The notes under the pieces are model-generated. The model was not told the origin of the DNA and ran no database searches. It saw only the letters and a program-made list of their open reading frames with translations. From UBA5734 sp964528645 (GTDB lineage: Bacteria > Bacillota > Clostridia > Saccharofermentanales > UBA5734), in the NCBI GenBank assembly GCA_964528645.1, contig CAZGSR010000003.1, forward strand, positions 29,616 through 93,615: 64,000 bases of DNA. The letters run 5' to 3'. How positions within the stretch are numbered: the first letter of the stretch is position 1; every line of letters begins with the position of its first letter. Shown here one piece after another: positions 50,692 to 60,369 of the stretch. The position numbers were made by a program, and so were the translations under genes.

Positions 50692-52454
50692 TCTTCTTCC
50701 AGTTCCAGTTTGCCGGCCTTGTCTTGCCAGTAGCGGACCTCGTCATCGAGGCCGAGCATGCGGTAGAGCATGATCTTGCCGTGGCAGGCGTCGAGATTGT
50801 CCGGGTCGAGGATGAGGGCGGCGTCGTAGAGGCGGTTGGCCTCGTCGAATTCGTTGAGCTGGACCAGGGTGTTGGCTTTGCCGACCAGGGCACCGACATG
50901 GTCTGGCATCAGGCGCAGGGTCTGTTCAAAGACCTGGTTGGCCTGGTCGAATTCGCTGCGGAAATAGTGGATGATGCCTTTGTTGCAGAGGGCATCGGCA
51001 TAGTCCGGTGACTCGGCGATGGCTCGGTTGACCAGCTCGATGGCCCGGTCCTCGTCGCCGTCGAGGTGGCTGAGGTACGAGAGCTCATTGAGAGCGAAGG
51101 GATTGTCCGGCTCCATCGCGACGGCTTTGTTCAACAGGTGGCGCGCTTTGTCGTCTTCGTTGCGGCGCATGGCGATCATGCCCAGGATGACATAGGCGCT
51201 GACAAAGCTGCTGTCGAGGCGCAGGCATTCGCGGCAGGCTTTTTCGCAGTCATCGAGATAACCGGCGGCAAACAGGACATCGGCGATTTCGTAATAGACT
51301 TCCGGGTCATCGGGATAGGTCCGGCGCAAACGCTGGAAACTTTCCAGAGCGGCGAAGTCATGGCCGAGCATGGAGAGGCATTTGCCCTGACCGCGCATGG
51401 CATCGTAGCGCAAGGGGTCGAGTTCAAGCGTTTTCTCGAAATCGACCAGGGCGTCTTTGTAATTGCCAATCTGGAGCAGGACAAAGGCCCGGGCCAGGTA
51501 GCTGTTGGGATTGTCCGGGTCCATGGTCACGGCCAGCTGGGCATCGGCCATGGCCTTTTCGTTGTCACCGAGCAGGAAGTGGGCATTAGAACGCAGGGTG
51601 TAGCCGGCAAAATCGTGTGGGTAGCGCTCAATCAGGAATTCACTGACCAAAAGGCTCTCTTCGATCCGGCCAATCCGCTTGAGGATCCGGGCTTTGACGG
51701 CCAGGATTTCATAGAGCTCATCGACCTGGGGCAGGCTTTCTTCGATCCAGTCGAGCGCCTCGGTGAATCGGTTGTCAAACTCGAGCGCGAGGATCGCCTC
51801 GAGATGATATTCCAGACCAGAACCGTATTCAGGATGGTCCCGGCAAAGCTCCTGCCAGTCCCGGGCCGCGACAAGAACCTGGTCAACCGAACGCAGCTGT
51901 CGGGCCAGACTGATGCGGATCAAAAAGTCCATTCGCAGGAGGGTGGCTTCGGCCATGCCAGCCTCCCGGGCAGCAGCGAGGTCATGGCGGCAACGGGCGA
52001 TGTGCTCCGGAGTGATCTCAGGCAGGCGAGCGGTCAGGAACAGGCGCAGGACATAGGCCCAGCGCCGGGTCAGGCGAAAATCATAAGCATAGGCAGCCTT
52101 GGGCCGCAGGTCCAAGGGCCCCGACTCGCCGGATTCGATGCCTTCGATGACAGCATTGACGTGATCGACGGCAAATTCCAGGCTGCCGGTCTCAGCGGAG
52201 AGCAGCAGTTCCACCAGCCATTCGATTCGCATCGGCGGATCAGCCAGGTCGACTTGGGCCAGCTTGTCGCGGGCAGCGTCCGGTTCTTCGCGCAGCAGCA
52301 AGATAGCAGCCTGGAGGATGAGGTAGAGCCGGTACCAGGGACCCGATTTCTTGCCAGGGAAAGGTGGCAGCTCCTGCGCGCCAATCAGAACCGACCGGAT
52401 CTCGATCGTTTCCTCGAAAAAGCGCTCATAGGCCTGTGAACTCATAATCGGCAT
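50676..52454 (-). CDS. Tetratricopeptide repeat protein
   Basis: Protein of 592 residues. From about residue 260 to 570 there are eight or nine TPR units, for example PNSYLARAFVLLQIGNYKDA, PLRYDAMRGQGKCLSMLGHD and PFALNELSYLSHLDGDEDRA. The N-terminal 250 residues are helical and less regular. No signal peptide, so it is cytoplasmic. Partners are unknown. It follows the UPF0210 gene by 18 bp. The C-terminus is acidic (KLELEEEEAGE). Confidence 0.88.
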   Translation of the reverse strand: MPIMSSQAYERFFEETIEIRSVLIGAQELPPFPGKKSGPWYRLYLILQAAILLLREEPDAARDKLAQVDLADPPMRIEWLVELLLSAETGSLEFAVDHVNAVIEGIESGESGPLDLRPKAAYAYDFRLTRRWAYVLRLFLTARLPEITPEHIARCRHDLAAAREAGMAEATLLRMDFLIRISLARQLRSVDQVLVAARDWQELCRDHPEYGSGLEYHLEAILALEFDNRFTEALDWIEESLPQVDELYEILAVKARILKRIGRIEESLLVSEFLIERYPHDFAGYTLRSNAHFLLGDNEKAMADAQLAVTMDPDNPNSYLARAFVLLQIGNYKDALVDFEKTLELDPLRYDAMRGQGKCLSMLGHDFAALESFQRLRRTYPDDPEVYYEIADVLFAAGYLDDCEKACRECLRLDSSFVSAYVILGMIAMRRNEDDKARHLLNKAVAMEPDNPFALNELSYLSHLDGDEDRAIELVNRAIAESPDYADALCNKGIIHYFRSEFDQANQVFEQTLRLMPDHVGALVGKANTLVQLNEFDEANRLYDAALILDPDNLDACHGKIMLYRMLGLDDEVRYWQDKAGKLELEEEEAGE

Positions 52455-52472
52455 CGTCGTGTATTCCTGCCG

Positions 52473-53831
52473 TCAGTTTTTCATGCTGTGGATGGGGGCT
52501 GGGATTCGGCCGCCCCGTTCGATGAAGGCGGCTGAAGAGGCCGGATTGACGGCCATGATCGGAGCCGAGCCCAAAAGTCCGCCGTAGTGGACCTTGTCAC
52601 CGACGGTCTTGCCCGGAACCGGGATGATGCGCACAGCCGTGGTCTTGTTGTTGAAGGTGCCGATCGCCATTTCATCGGCGATGATGGCGGAAATGGTCGT
52701 CGCGGGCACATCACCGGGGACGGCGACCATATCGATGCCGACCGAGCAGACCGAGGTCATGGCTTCGAGTTTTTCCAGGCTGAGGGCGCCCAGCTCGACG
52801 GCAGCGATCATGCCTTCGTCTTCACTGACCGGGATGAAGGCACCGGACAGGCCGCCGACATAGGAGGAAGCCATGGTGCCACCCTTTTTCACAGCGTCAT
52901 TGAGCATCGCGAGAGCGGCCGTCGTACCCCAGGCACCGGCTGTCTCGAGACCGAATTCCTCGAGGATGCGGGCGATCGAGTCGCCAACGACTGGCGTCGG
53001 GGCCAGGGACAGGTCGATAATGCCAAACGGCACACCGAGCCGTTTGCTGGCTTCGCGGGCGACGAGCTGGCCGACGCGGGTGATCTTGAACGCAGAGCGC
53101 TTGATCGTCTCGGCAACATGCTCGAGATCCTGGCCGCGGGTGGATTCGAGAGCGGTCTTGACCACACCGGGGCCACTGACACCGACATTGATCACGCACT
53201 CCGGCTCGCCTGGGCCGGTGAAAGCGCCAGCCATGAACGGGTTGTCCTCCGGGGCATTGGCAAAGACGACGAGCTTGGCACAGCCGAAAGCATCCTGGGC
53301 TGCTGTTTTTTCCGCCAGATCCTTGATGATCGTGCCCATCAGGCGCACGGCGTCCATATTGATCCCGGTGCGTGACGTGGCGAGATTGACCGAGGAACAG
53401 ACGAGGTTGGTCGTTGACAAGGCCTCGGGGATCGACTCGATCAGACGGCGGTCGGAGTCGGTGAATCCTTTGTGGACGAGGGCCGAGTAGCCGCCGATGA
53501 AATTGACCCCGATCGTCTCGGCAGCGCGATCGAGTGCCCGGGCATACATCGTGTAGTCCGTCGAGTCACCGGATGCGGCCACCATCGAGATCGGGGTGAC
53601 GGAGACGCGTTTGTTGATGATCGGGATACCGAACTCATGGCTGATGTCCTCGCCCGTTTTGACGAGGTGTTCCGCTTTGCGGCAGATTTTATCATAGATG
53701 CGCTGACAGGCCCTTTCGGAAGAATCCGAAGCGCAATCGAGCAAGTTGATCCCCATTGTGATCGTGCGCACATCGAGGTGCTGCTCACGGAACATGCTCA
53801 GGGTTTCCAGGATTTCGAAATCGTTAAACAT
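52473..53831 (-). CDS. UPF0210 (PFL/DUF711) family protein
   Basis: Protein of 452 residues, normal for the family. '[25 protein letters not shown]' opens it, and '[20 protein letters not shown]', '[15 protein letters not shown]' and '[15 protein letters not shown]' are conserved. The fold is related to pyruvate formate-lyase-like barrels, but no enzymatic activity is established. It is nearly always paired with a small ACT-domain protein, as here (30 bp upstream). Confidence 0.93.
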   Translation of the reverse strand: MFNDFEILETLSMFREQHLDVRTITMGINLLDCASDSSERACQRIYDKICRKAEHLVKTGEDISHEFGIPIINKRVSVTPISMVAASGDSTDYTMYARALDRAAETIGVNFIGGYSALVHKGFTDSDRRLIESIPEALSTTNLVCSSVNLATSRTGINMDAVRLMGTIIKDLAEKTAAQDAFGCAKLVVFANAPEDNPFMAGAFTGPGEPECVINVGVSGPGVVKTALESTRGQDLEHVAETIKRSAFKITRVGQLVAREASKRLGVPFGIIDLSLAPTPVVGDSIARILEEFGLETAGAWGTTAALAMLNDAVKKGGTMASSYVGGLSGAFIPVSEDEGMIAAVELGALSLEKLEAMTSVCSVGIDMVAVPGDVPATTISAIIADEMAIGTFNNKTTAVRIIPVPGKTVGDKVHYGGLLGSAPIMAVNPASSAAFIERGGRIPAPIHSMKN

Positions 53832-53861
53832 GGTGTTTCCCCATAACTCTCCAAGATAGGC

Positions 53862-54149
53862 TCAGACGCGATGCATAGCCTTGAAAATGTCGGAATGCTG
53901 GACACGGATCGCCAGACCCATCTCGTCACCGAGTGCTTCCAGCCGGCTGCCCAGCTCCTTGATGTCGATCGGCATCGTGCTGTAGTCGACCAGCATGATC
54001 ATGGTGAAAACATCCTGGAGGATGGTCTGGGAGATGTCGTTGATGTTGACCGACAAGGCTGCCAGCTCGGTGGCCACACGGGCGATGATTCCGACCCGGT
54101 CCTGGCCGACGACGGTGATCACGGCGGTCTGCTTGTTTGAATCTGACAT
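53862..54149 (-). CDS. ACT domain protein (UPF0237)
   Basis: Protein of 95 residues made of one ACT domain: AVITVVGQDRVGIIARVATELA and NINDISQTILQDVFTMIMLVDY. Such domains bind small ligands, often amino acids, at a dimer interface. It is the conserved partner of the UPF0210 protein and heads the ACT-UPF0210-TPR operon. Confidence 0.93.
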   Translation of the reverse strand: MSDSNKQTAVITVVGQDRVGIIARVATELAALSVNINDISQTILQDVFTMIMLVDYSTMPIDIKELGSRLEALGDEMGLAIRVQHSDIFKAMHRV

Positions 54150-54183
54150 GGGGCTTACCTCATTCTCTTTTTTGTATCACTCT

Positions 54184-54211
54184 ATTGTAACCATCTTGGG
54201 CCATGGTGCAA
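54184..54211 (-). promoter_or_regulatory. Predicted promoter of the ACT-UPF0210-TPR operon
   Basis: On the minus strand TTGCAC (54206-54211), 16 bp, TACAAT (54184-54189), 35 bp before the ACT start. Confidence 0.6.
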
Positions 54212-54269
54212 AGCATCCTCGGGCTGACGGTTTCCACAAATCAAGCCCCTGCTGTCAGGTATTTTCTTA

Positions 54270-55004
54270 TCAGATGGCATAGGTGCGGCCCGGCTGGGCA
54301 ATTTCTGCGTTGGGGAAGTGGGTTCTGGCCTCGGCGAGGGATTCTTCCGGATCGAAAAACGGCAGCAGATGGATCAGGAGCAGGCGGTGGACCCGGCCGT
54401 CCGAGGCGATCTGGCCACATTCGGCTGCGGTCAGGTGGACCATGGCCGGCGCACGCAGGCGTTCGAGCGATCCGGCATCCATCAGGGCCAAGTCTGCCAT
54501 GCGCAGCAGCGGTGCGAGGTTGGCGCACGGGATTGTGTCCGCTGTGGTAGCCAGGACTTTACCGTCCTTTTCAATCCGCAGGCCGTAGGTTTCAAAGGGG
54601 TGCTGTGTGGCAAAGCAACGGATGGTCGCGCCAAACAACTCGAATGACTGGTCGTCCTTGAGGGTGTGCTGTTTGAAATTGTCCGGGCTTTCCAGGGCGA
54701 TGGCCAGGGGCTGGGGTGTAGCCGGCGACCAGAGGGGGATTTTGCCAATCGGCTGGCCGAATTTGCGGCCCAGGTCCATGGCGTACTTGAGCACACCAAT
54801 GTCACTGGTGTGGTCGGAATGGAGATGGGTCAGGATGATCGCCTCGAGCTGGTCGAGGCGGATATGCTCCTGCAGGCGGGACAGAACGCCACTGCCACAA
54901 TCGATCAGGACGTGATGGCCGTCGATCTCCAGCAGATAGCCGGAGGTCGCGGTGCCGGGGGCCGGGAATGCGCCAGAAGCGCCGAGAATGGTCAGTTTCA
55001 TCAT
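54270..55004 (-). CDS. MBL-fold metal-dependent hydrolase (RNase Z-like)
   Basis: About 244 residues. It has KLTILGASGAFPAPGTATSGY, the zinc motif LTHLHSDHTSD (HxHxDH), and later His/Asp ligands in TQHPFETYGLRI, TTADT and LLIHLLPF. The family hydrolyses phosphoesters or lactones; the substrate is not known, and true RNase Z exosite features are lacking. The start is at 55004, where GGAGGTG precedes ATGATG. It lies 60 bp after the cyclo-ligase gene. Confidence 0.87.
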   Translation of the reverse strand: MMKLTILGASGAFPAPGTATSGYLLEIDGHHVLIDCGSGVLSRLQEHIRLDQLEAIILTHLHSDHTSDIGVLKYAMDLGRKFGQPIGKIPLWSPATPQPLAIALESPDNFKQHTLKDDQSFELFGATIRCFATQHPFETYGLRIEKDGKVLATTADTIPCANLAPLLRMADLALMDAGSLERLRAPAMVHLTAAECGQIASDGRVHRLLLIHLLPFFDPEESLAEARTHFPNAEIAQPGRTYAI

Positions 55005-55064
55005 GGAACACCTCCCTGGGATTGTTGTGTGGTAAGGTTCTTTGGTTATCAATCAGCACCCGGG

Positions 55065-55802
55065 TTAAGGACGCTGCGTTTTAATGAGTCCATCCGGGCT
55101 GAGCAAATAGCCGACAGGGATGTCTCTGTCACCGGCAGGTATCTGGCTCAGGATCTGGAACGGATAGGCAATCCCGACCAGGATCGGCCTGTCTGATGGG
55201 TTTTGCGCCAGGCGCCGGGCGAGGTAATGGTCATAGTAGCCCTGGCCCCAGCCGAGGCGATTGCCCGCTCGGTCGAAGCCGAGGCCGGGCAACAGGATCA
55301 GGTCCGGATCACAGGTCACCAGACCGTTCTGGGGGGTCGCAGCAGCAGGTTCACGGACACCAAAGTGGCTCTGGACAAGCAAGCTGGCCGGATCAAGCTG
55401 GTCTGGCATGGCCAGGAACTCGAGATCGGTGCGACCCTCAGACCGGATCATGCGGGGAAAACACAACCGAAATCCTCGCGAACGCAAAGTTTCCCAGACT
55501 GGCTGGAAATCGACTTCCTGGCGCATGGCGTTGAAAAGTCCAATCTCAGGAGTCTTTTTTATAATCGGCGTTGCTGGGTCGAGCTGGTCGGATGAAAACA
55601 TGGTGAGCAATTTGCTGGCGAGCAACTGCTGGCCGATAGCCTCAGACCAGGCAGTGGCTTGCTTTGGATCGAGCAGCTCGCGCACACGTGCCAGTTGCTG
55701 GCGCAAAGCCTGCTTTTCAGCTTGCAGGTCAGCCACTCGTTCAGCAGATGGCTGCATGACTGGACCGGCTTGATCGGGTACTGATTCGGATTGAACGTTC
55801 AC
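55065..55802 (-). CDS. 5-formyltetrahydrofolate cyclo-ligase
   Basis: About 245 residues. The C-terminal signature LLPGLGFDRAGNRLGWGQGYYDHYLA is diagnostic, and 'KQALRQQLARVRELLDP' is the N-terminal ATP-site helix. It makes 5,10-methenyl-THF from 5-formyl-THF with ATP. I chose a GTG start at 55802 because AGGGAGGGGG stands 6 bp before it; ATGs at 55874 or 55838 lack a site. About 40 extra residues precede the usual start of the domain. Confidence 0.87.
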   Translation of the reverse strand: MNVQSESVPDQAGPVMQPSAERVADLQAEKQALRQQLARVRELLDPKQATAWSEAIGQQLLASKLLTMFSSDQLDPATPIIKKTPEIGLFNAMRQEVDFQPVWETLRSRGFRLCFPRMIRSEGRTDLEFLAMPDQLDPASLLVQSHFGVREPAAATPQNGLVTCDPDLILLPGLGFDRAGNRLGWGQGYYDHYLARRLAQNPSDRPILVGIAYPFQILSQIPAGDRDIPVGYLLSPDGLIKTQRP

Positions 55803-55958
55803 GGATAACCCCCTCCCTACTTGGCTGATGACTGTCATCACCCTATCATAGTCTGGCGAAAGATGCGAAAACACCGGTTACCAGTCTTTCCCCGAGCCAG
55901 ACAGCAGGCTAGAATGAGATGGAATGAATCCAATTAAGCAAGAAAAGCAGGTACTCTC

Positions 55959-56450
55959 ATGCGCACCACTCATGTCCAGATTGTCATGCATTCTCACGTC
56001 AATAATACCAACCGGCTGTTTGGCGGCCGGCTGATGGAATGGATCGATGTCACGGCAGCCTCAGCCGCCCGCCGCCACGCAGCCGGCGAAGTGACGACCG
56101 CCACCGTCGATGCCCTGGAATTCATCGCCCCCGTCTACCTCAACGATTTGCTGATCCTCGAGGCCGAGGTCACCTGGACCGGCCGGACCTCGATCGAAGT
56201 ACGCGTGCAGACCTACTGTGAGGCACTCAACGGTGATCAGAAACTGGTCAACCGGGCCTACTTGCTGTTTGTGGCAGTCGACGAAGAAGGCAAACCCAAA
56301 CCGGTGCCACCGTTCATTCCGAACGGAATTGTCCAGCAGAAGGAATGGGAAAACGCCCTGTTGCGCCGCGAATACCGGCTCAAGCTGCGCGAAGAATGTA
56401 ACCAGCTGGCCGAACTGCAAAAGGAACATGGCTGCCGGGTCAGGCTCTGA
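55959..56450 (+). CDS. Acyl-CoA thioesterase (hotdog fold, YciA-like)
   Basis: Protein of 163 residues. 'MHSHVNNTNRLFGGRLMEWID' holds the acyl-CoA thioesterase (BACH/YciA) hotdog motif, with the catalytic Asp region at EWIDVTAASAARRHA, and 'VDALEFIAPVYLNDLLILEAEV' follows. It should hydrolyse acyl-CoA; chain length is unknown. It stands alone, divergent from the folate gene. A TAGAAT at 55910 may be its -10. Confidence 0.88.
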   Translation: MRTTHVQIVMHSHVNNTNRLFGGRLMEWIDVTAASAARRHAAGEVTTATVDALEFIAPVYLNDLLILEAEVTWTGRTSIEVRVQTYCEALNGDQKLVNRAYLLFVAVDEEGKPKPVPPFIPNGIVQQKEWENALLRREYRLKLREECNQLAELQKEHGCRVRL

Positions 56451-56506
56451 GCGGTCCTTTCCGGTTGAGTGAAATCTGATCAACCAGCCAGGCGGTCAAT
56501 GGCTGC

Positions 56507-57475
56507 TCACCAGGGCTCGCCGGCACCGAGGCGCTCAATCATCTCGTAGGAGAGATTAATAGCGGCGGCACCGACTGCATCGTGCAATTGTTCATTACGC
56601 CGGAATGCGGCCACGGGATAGACAGGGAGCGGCTGATGCATCAGCCAGGCCAGGACCAACTGGCTGATGCTGTAGCCAGTTTCCTTTTGCAGCTGACGCA
56701 AAGCCTCGGCGCGCCTTTTATTCAGGTCGTTCTCATAATAGCGGCGCAGCTTTTCGGTTAATTCACAGGTATTCTGCAAATATTTGCTGAAATAACCCTT
56801 GCCCAGTGAAGAATAAGGCATCACCGTCAATTGCTCCTGTCGGAACAAATCCCAGGCCGGCCAGTCCATCGCCACCAAATTCGGATCACTGGCGGCCTGG
56901 TCGTTGTAGCGGACCAGGCTCCAGCGGTTCTGGACAGCCACCAGGCCACGGTCACTGGGCTGTTTTTCCAGGGCAATGGCTTCGCGGATCCGGTCGGTCG
57001 ACCAGTTGGAAAGGCCGAAATAGCGAATCTTTCCTTTGCGGCGAAAGTCGCGCAGGATATCGAGCAGGGCGTCAACGGGCTGGCTGGGATCATCGCGATG
57101 CAGGTAATACAGGTCGATTGTCTCCCGCCCCAGCGTGGCAAGGCTCAGGTCCAGCTCCACTTCGATTTCATTCCGGTCGATGTGGGCGGGCGCAAAATCT
57201 GCACTCAGGGTGTGTCCACCTTTCGTACTGACCAGCATGTCTTTGGCCTGGGCGGATTCCCTGAGCCAGCGGCCGACAATCTGCTCGGCCACGTTCTGGT
57301 CGTCTGGCCGCTGTTTGCAATAACTGTTGGCCGTGTCGAGCAGGTTGCCATCATGCTCGGCAAAATGGTCCATCAGGCGCAGCGCTTCCGCTTCGGTATG
57401 CTGGCAAAAATTCCCGGTGCCCATGACAATCCCGGATATCCACCAGTCTGTGATGGGCATTTTCCATTTGCGCAT
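56507..57475 (-). CDS. Aldo/keto reductase
   Basis: Protein of 322 residues with the (beta/alpha)8 layout. LLDTANSYCKQRP carries the catalytic Asp and Tyr, STKGGH the Lys, and DLYYLHRDDPSQPVDALLDIL the His. RYFGLSNWSTDRI and PYSSLGKGYFSKY are typical of the YajO/YccK-like NADPH-dependent group. The substrate is unknown. GAGGAGG precedes the ATG. There is no close partner gene. Confidence 0.88.
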   Translation of the reverse strand: MRKWKMPITDWWISGIVMGTGNFCQHTEAEALRLMDHFAEHDGNLLDTANSYCKQRPDDQNVAEQIVGRWLRESAQAKDMLVSTKGGHTLSADFAPAHIDRNEIEVELDLSLATLGRETIDLYYLHRDDPSQPVDALLDILRDFRRKGKIRYFGLSNWSTDRIREAIALEKQPSDRGLVAVQNRWSLVRYNDQAASDPNLVAMDWPAWDLFRQEQLTVMPYSSLGKGYFSKYLQNTCELTEKLRRYYENDLNKRRAEALRQLQKETGYSISQLVLAWLMHQPLPVYPVAAFRRNEQLHDAVGAAAINLSYEMIERLGAGEPW

Positions 57476-57520
57476 GTCGTGTCCTCCTCAGGGTGCAAGG
57501 GAATATTGGTTTTACCCTAA

Positions 57521-58329
57521 TTATTGATCGCTTTTTGCTAGCGCTTCCAATTCTATTAAGTATCTATCATAGTCAGACATGAAGCGACGGTCCTGGATGA
57601 TGCGATATTTTTCGAATTCACTTTCAGCATGCAGTTTTGCAATTTCTGCTGAGACTTTACCAGCATCTTTAAGTAAACCATATTCGAACATTTCGATAAA
57701 TGAATTCAGGCGAATTTCCCAGTCTTGCATCGTCAACGGAATTTTCCGCTGCGCCATATTTTCTGCAAAATCTAAATAGGAGTTAACCAGCCGGTTAAGT
57801 TGTCCTAATTCAAATTCAGATTTTGATAGAATTTGCGCTCACTCGCCCGGATTTCCCGAATCCTGGCTAGCTGTTCCTCAAAATATTTATCGGTCAAAAA
57901 GGATCCGCTTTTTATTCGCTCATCGTCCATGACCCACCCTTTGATGGTGTAGTCTTTTGCGATCTGGTTCACCCACTTGCGAAATTGGACAGCACGTTCG
58001 GAGTTGACTTTGAAACCCACAGCAATGATCATTTGTAAGGCGTAATGATTTGTATTGTATTCTTTGCCATCAGAGGCAGTTATTAAGTATTTCTTAATAA
58101 CTGAATGAGGCTCCAATTCCGAATCATCAAAAATCTTTTTAATGTGTTGATTAATGGCAGGAACTGATACATCATAAAGTGTAGCCAACATTTTTTGTGT
58201 CAGCCAGATATTCTCGTCTTCATACCGCATATCAAAGCTATCTTGACTGTTACCAGTAGACGCGATAAAAGTCAGGTATTCGGCAGCAGAACTGCGAATT
58301 GATATTTCAGTTTTCTCACGCTTTGCCAA
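57521..58329 (-). pseudogene. Virulence RhuM-family gene, internally deleted and frameshifted
   Basis: The 5' part (TTG start at 58329 with AAGGAG, to a stop at 57805) encodes the RhuM N-terminal domain: 'IWLTQKMLATLYDVSVPAINQHIKKIF', 'VIKKYLITASDGKEY' and 'GWVMDDERIKSG'. The 3' part, in another frame, encodes the C-terminal helices 'LNRLVNSYLDFAENMAQRKI' and 'TMQDWEIRLNSF'. An intact RhuM has roughly 100 residues between them; here the two parts meet directly, so a deletion of about 300 bp has joined them out of frame. The region is clearly richer in A+T than its neighbours, suggesting past transfer. Two short proteins might still be made. Confidence 0.8.
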
Positions 58330-58387
58330 TCGATCACTCCTTTTTTGTTTATCAATACGGTAACAGATTCTTTGTCCAGAATGCAAA

Positions 58388-58414
58388 GGCAGACAGCATG
58401 GTCTGCTGTCTGCC
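58388..58414 (-). terminator. Hairpin after fba, near the RhuM remnant
   Basis: A 10-bp stem GGCAGACAGC / GCTGTCTGCC followed on the minus strand by TTTGCATT. It lies 97 bp after the fba stop and is the likely fba terminator, though the T-run is short. Confidence 0.5.
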
Positions 58415-58511
58415 AGTCAATTGAACTAAGATGAATTGAACGTCTCGCATCGGAAACTGTGCTGATTGAGCGTGTTATTCCTACGAGAAAACCCAGGGTT
58501 GAGGTCTGCTA

Positions 58512-59447
58512 TCAGGCCTTGCCGTCGCAGCCGAGGACGTTGGTGATCTTGCGGGCAACCATGTCCTTGATCGCCTTGCGAGCCGGAGCCAGGTACTGGC
58601 GGGGATCGAAGTGGCTCGGGTTGTCGGCGAAGTACTTGCGGATGGTGGCGGTCATGGCCAGGCGCAGGTCGGAGTCGATGTTGATCTTGCAGACGGCGCT
58701 CTTGGCAGCCTGGCGCAGCATGTCTTCCGGGATGCCGATGGCGTGGTCCATCTTGCCGCCGTTGGCATTGATCATGTCAACAAATTCCGGGATGACGGAG
58801 CTGGCACCGTGCAGGACGATCGGGAAGCCAGGCAGGCGGCGTTCAATTTCCTCGAGGATATCGAAGCGCAGCTGGGGCTTCTGGCCGGGCTTGAATTTGA
58901 AGGCGCCGTGGCTGGTGCCGATGGCGATGGCCAGGGAGTCACAGCCGGTGCGGGTGACGAAGTCCACGACCTGGTCGGGATTGGTGTAGGAGGCATCTTC
59001 GGCGGAGACATTGACGTCGTCTTCGACGCCGGCGAGGCGGCCGAGCTCGGCTTCAACGGTGACGCCGCGGGCATGGGCATATTCGACGACCTTTTTGGTC
59101 AGCTCGACGTTTTCTTCATAGCTGTGGTGGGAGCCGTCGATCATGACAGAGGTGAAACCGCCGTCGATGCAATCTTTGCAAAGCTCGAAGGAGTCGCCGT
59201 GGTCGAGATGGAGGGCGATCGGCAGATCGGTGACCTGGAGGGCAGCTTCAACGAGCTTGACCAGGTAGGTGTGGTTGGCATATTTACGGGCGCCGGCAGA
59301 AACTTGCAGGATCAGGGGGGCGTTGAGTTCCTTGGCTGCTTCGGTGATACCCTGAATAATTTCCATGTTGTTGACGTTGAAAGCACCGATGGCATAGCCA
59401 CCCTCATAGGCTTTCTTGAACATTTCCGTCGTGTTTACCAGTGGCAT
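58512..59447 (-). CDS. fba: Fructose-bisphosphate aldolase class II
   Basis: About 311 residues. 'PLVNTTEMFKKAYEGGYAIGAFNVNN' opens it. The zinc ligands lie in LHLDHGDSFELCKDCIDGGF and in the second motif EAELGRLAGVEDDV; GTSHGAFKF and LHGASSVIPE complete the active site. It cleaves fructose 1,6-bisphosphate to DHAP and G3P. GGAG lies 6 bp before the ATG at 59447. Confidence 0.96.
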   Translation of the reverse strand: MPLVNTTEMFKKAYEGGYAIGAFNVNNMEIIQGITEAAKELNAPLILQVSAGARKYANHTYLVKLVEAALQVTDLPIALHLDHGDSFELCKDCIDGGFTSVMIDGSHHSYEENVELTKKVVEYAHARGVTVEAELGRLAGVEDDVNVSAEDASYTNPDQVVDFVTRTGCDSLAIAIGTSHGAFKFKPGQKPQLRFDILEEIERRLPGFPIVLHGASSVIPEFVDMINANGGKMDHAIGIPEDMLRQAAKSAVCKINIDSDLRLAMTATIRKYFADNPSHFDPRQYLAPARKAIKDMVARKITNVLGCDGKA

Positions 59448-59534
59448 AGTAATCTCCTTTACCTGTTTCCATTCACATGGCATTCGTGGTGGTCAAGGCT
59501 GCCTGAAACAAGCGGCGCTTGATGGTCCTTTTCC

Positions 59535-59563
59535 ATTTTAGAGGGTTTGCATCCTCCAGTCAA
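59535..59563 (-). promoter_or_regulatory. Promoter of fba
   Basis: On the minus strand TTGACT (59558-59563), 17 bp, TAAAAT (59535-59540). It overlaps the stop of the SDR gene and gives a leader of about 80 bases. Confidence 0.7.
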
Positions 59564-60369
59564 CGATAAATCATTTTGCGAGTCATGCCGCCATCGATCA
59601 CCAGGGTTTGGCCGGTGATGAAGCCTGCATCCGGGCTGGCCAGGAAAAAGCAGGCGGCGACGATATCAGCTGGGCGGCCGATCCGGCCGGCTGGATGCTG
59701 ATGATGTTCTTCCTCCGGCCAAATTGCAGGATCGGGCCTCCCCTTCTGCCATTCTGTGGTGTCAATCCAGCCGGGGGCGATGGCGTTGACCCGGATGCCA
59801 TGCTCACCTAATGAAATGGCCATGGCGTGGGTCAGGGCCACGATACCTCCTTTGCTGGCGGCATAACCTTCGGACTGCGGCTCGGACTGGTAGGCCCGGG
59901 TCGAAGCCAGATGGATCACACAACCGCCCACCTGGGTCAGGGACTCTTTCAGCAGGCGGGTCAGATGAAAGGGGGCAGCCAGATTGACTGCCAGGACCTG
60001 GTCAAAAGCAGTGGGGTCTGCCCCAAAGACCTGGGCAGTATGGGCATTGGCAATGGCGGCATTGTGGATCAGGACATGAAGGCCAGCCGGGGCCAGGGTC
60101 TGAGTCTGATGGGCCAGGCGTTCAATCTGGGCCTGGTCAGACAGATCAGCCAGGATAAATGTCGCACCCAGCTGTTGCTCAGCCAGGATTGCCAGCGTCT
60201 CCTCCCCTGCTTCCTGGTCGCGGTCAGCAAAAACGACCTGTGCCCCAGCCTGGGCGAAGCTCAGGGTCAGGCAACGACCAATGCCGGCACCACCGCCGGT
60301 GATCAGGACGGTGTGACCAGAGTAATCAGGCCGGTAAGCCGGGGTCTGCAACCGTTCCACTGGGCTCAC
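59560..60369 (-). CDS. Short-chain dehydrogenase/reductase
   Basis: Protein of 269 residues. It has the NAD(P) motif TVLITGGGAGIGRCL, the NAG-like NAAIANAH, the catalytic YAASKGGIVALTHAM (YxxxK) and the C-terminal ASPDAGFITGQTLVIDGGMT. It is a classical SDR; the substrate cannot be told. It begins with GTG overlapping the valS stop as GTGA, so it is coupled to valS, an unusual neighbour. Confidence 0.88.
   Translation of the reverse strand: MSPVERLQTPAYRPDYSGHTVLITGGGAGIGRCLTLSFAQAGAQVVFADRDQEAGEETLAILAEQQLGATFILADLSDQAQIERLAHQTQTLAPAGLHVLIHNAAIANAHTAQVFGADPTAFDQVLAVNLAAPFHLTRLLKESLTQVGGCVIHLASTRAYQSEPQSEGYAASKGGIVALTHAMAISLGEHGIRVNAIAPGWIDTTEWQKGRPDPAIWPEEEHHQHPAGRIGRPADIVAACFFLASPDAGFITGQTLVIDGGMTRKMIYR

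Noticed and set aside
51066..52439. 457-codon plus-strand open frame opposite the TPR gene
   Set aside because: The minus frame has regular TPR units; the plus frame is compositional shadow.
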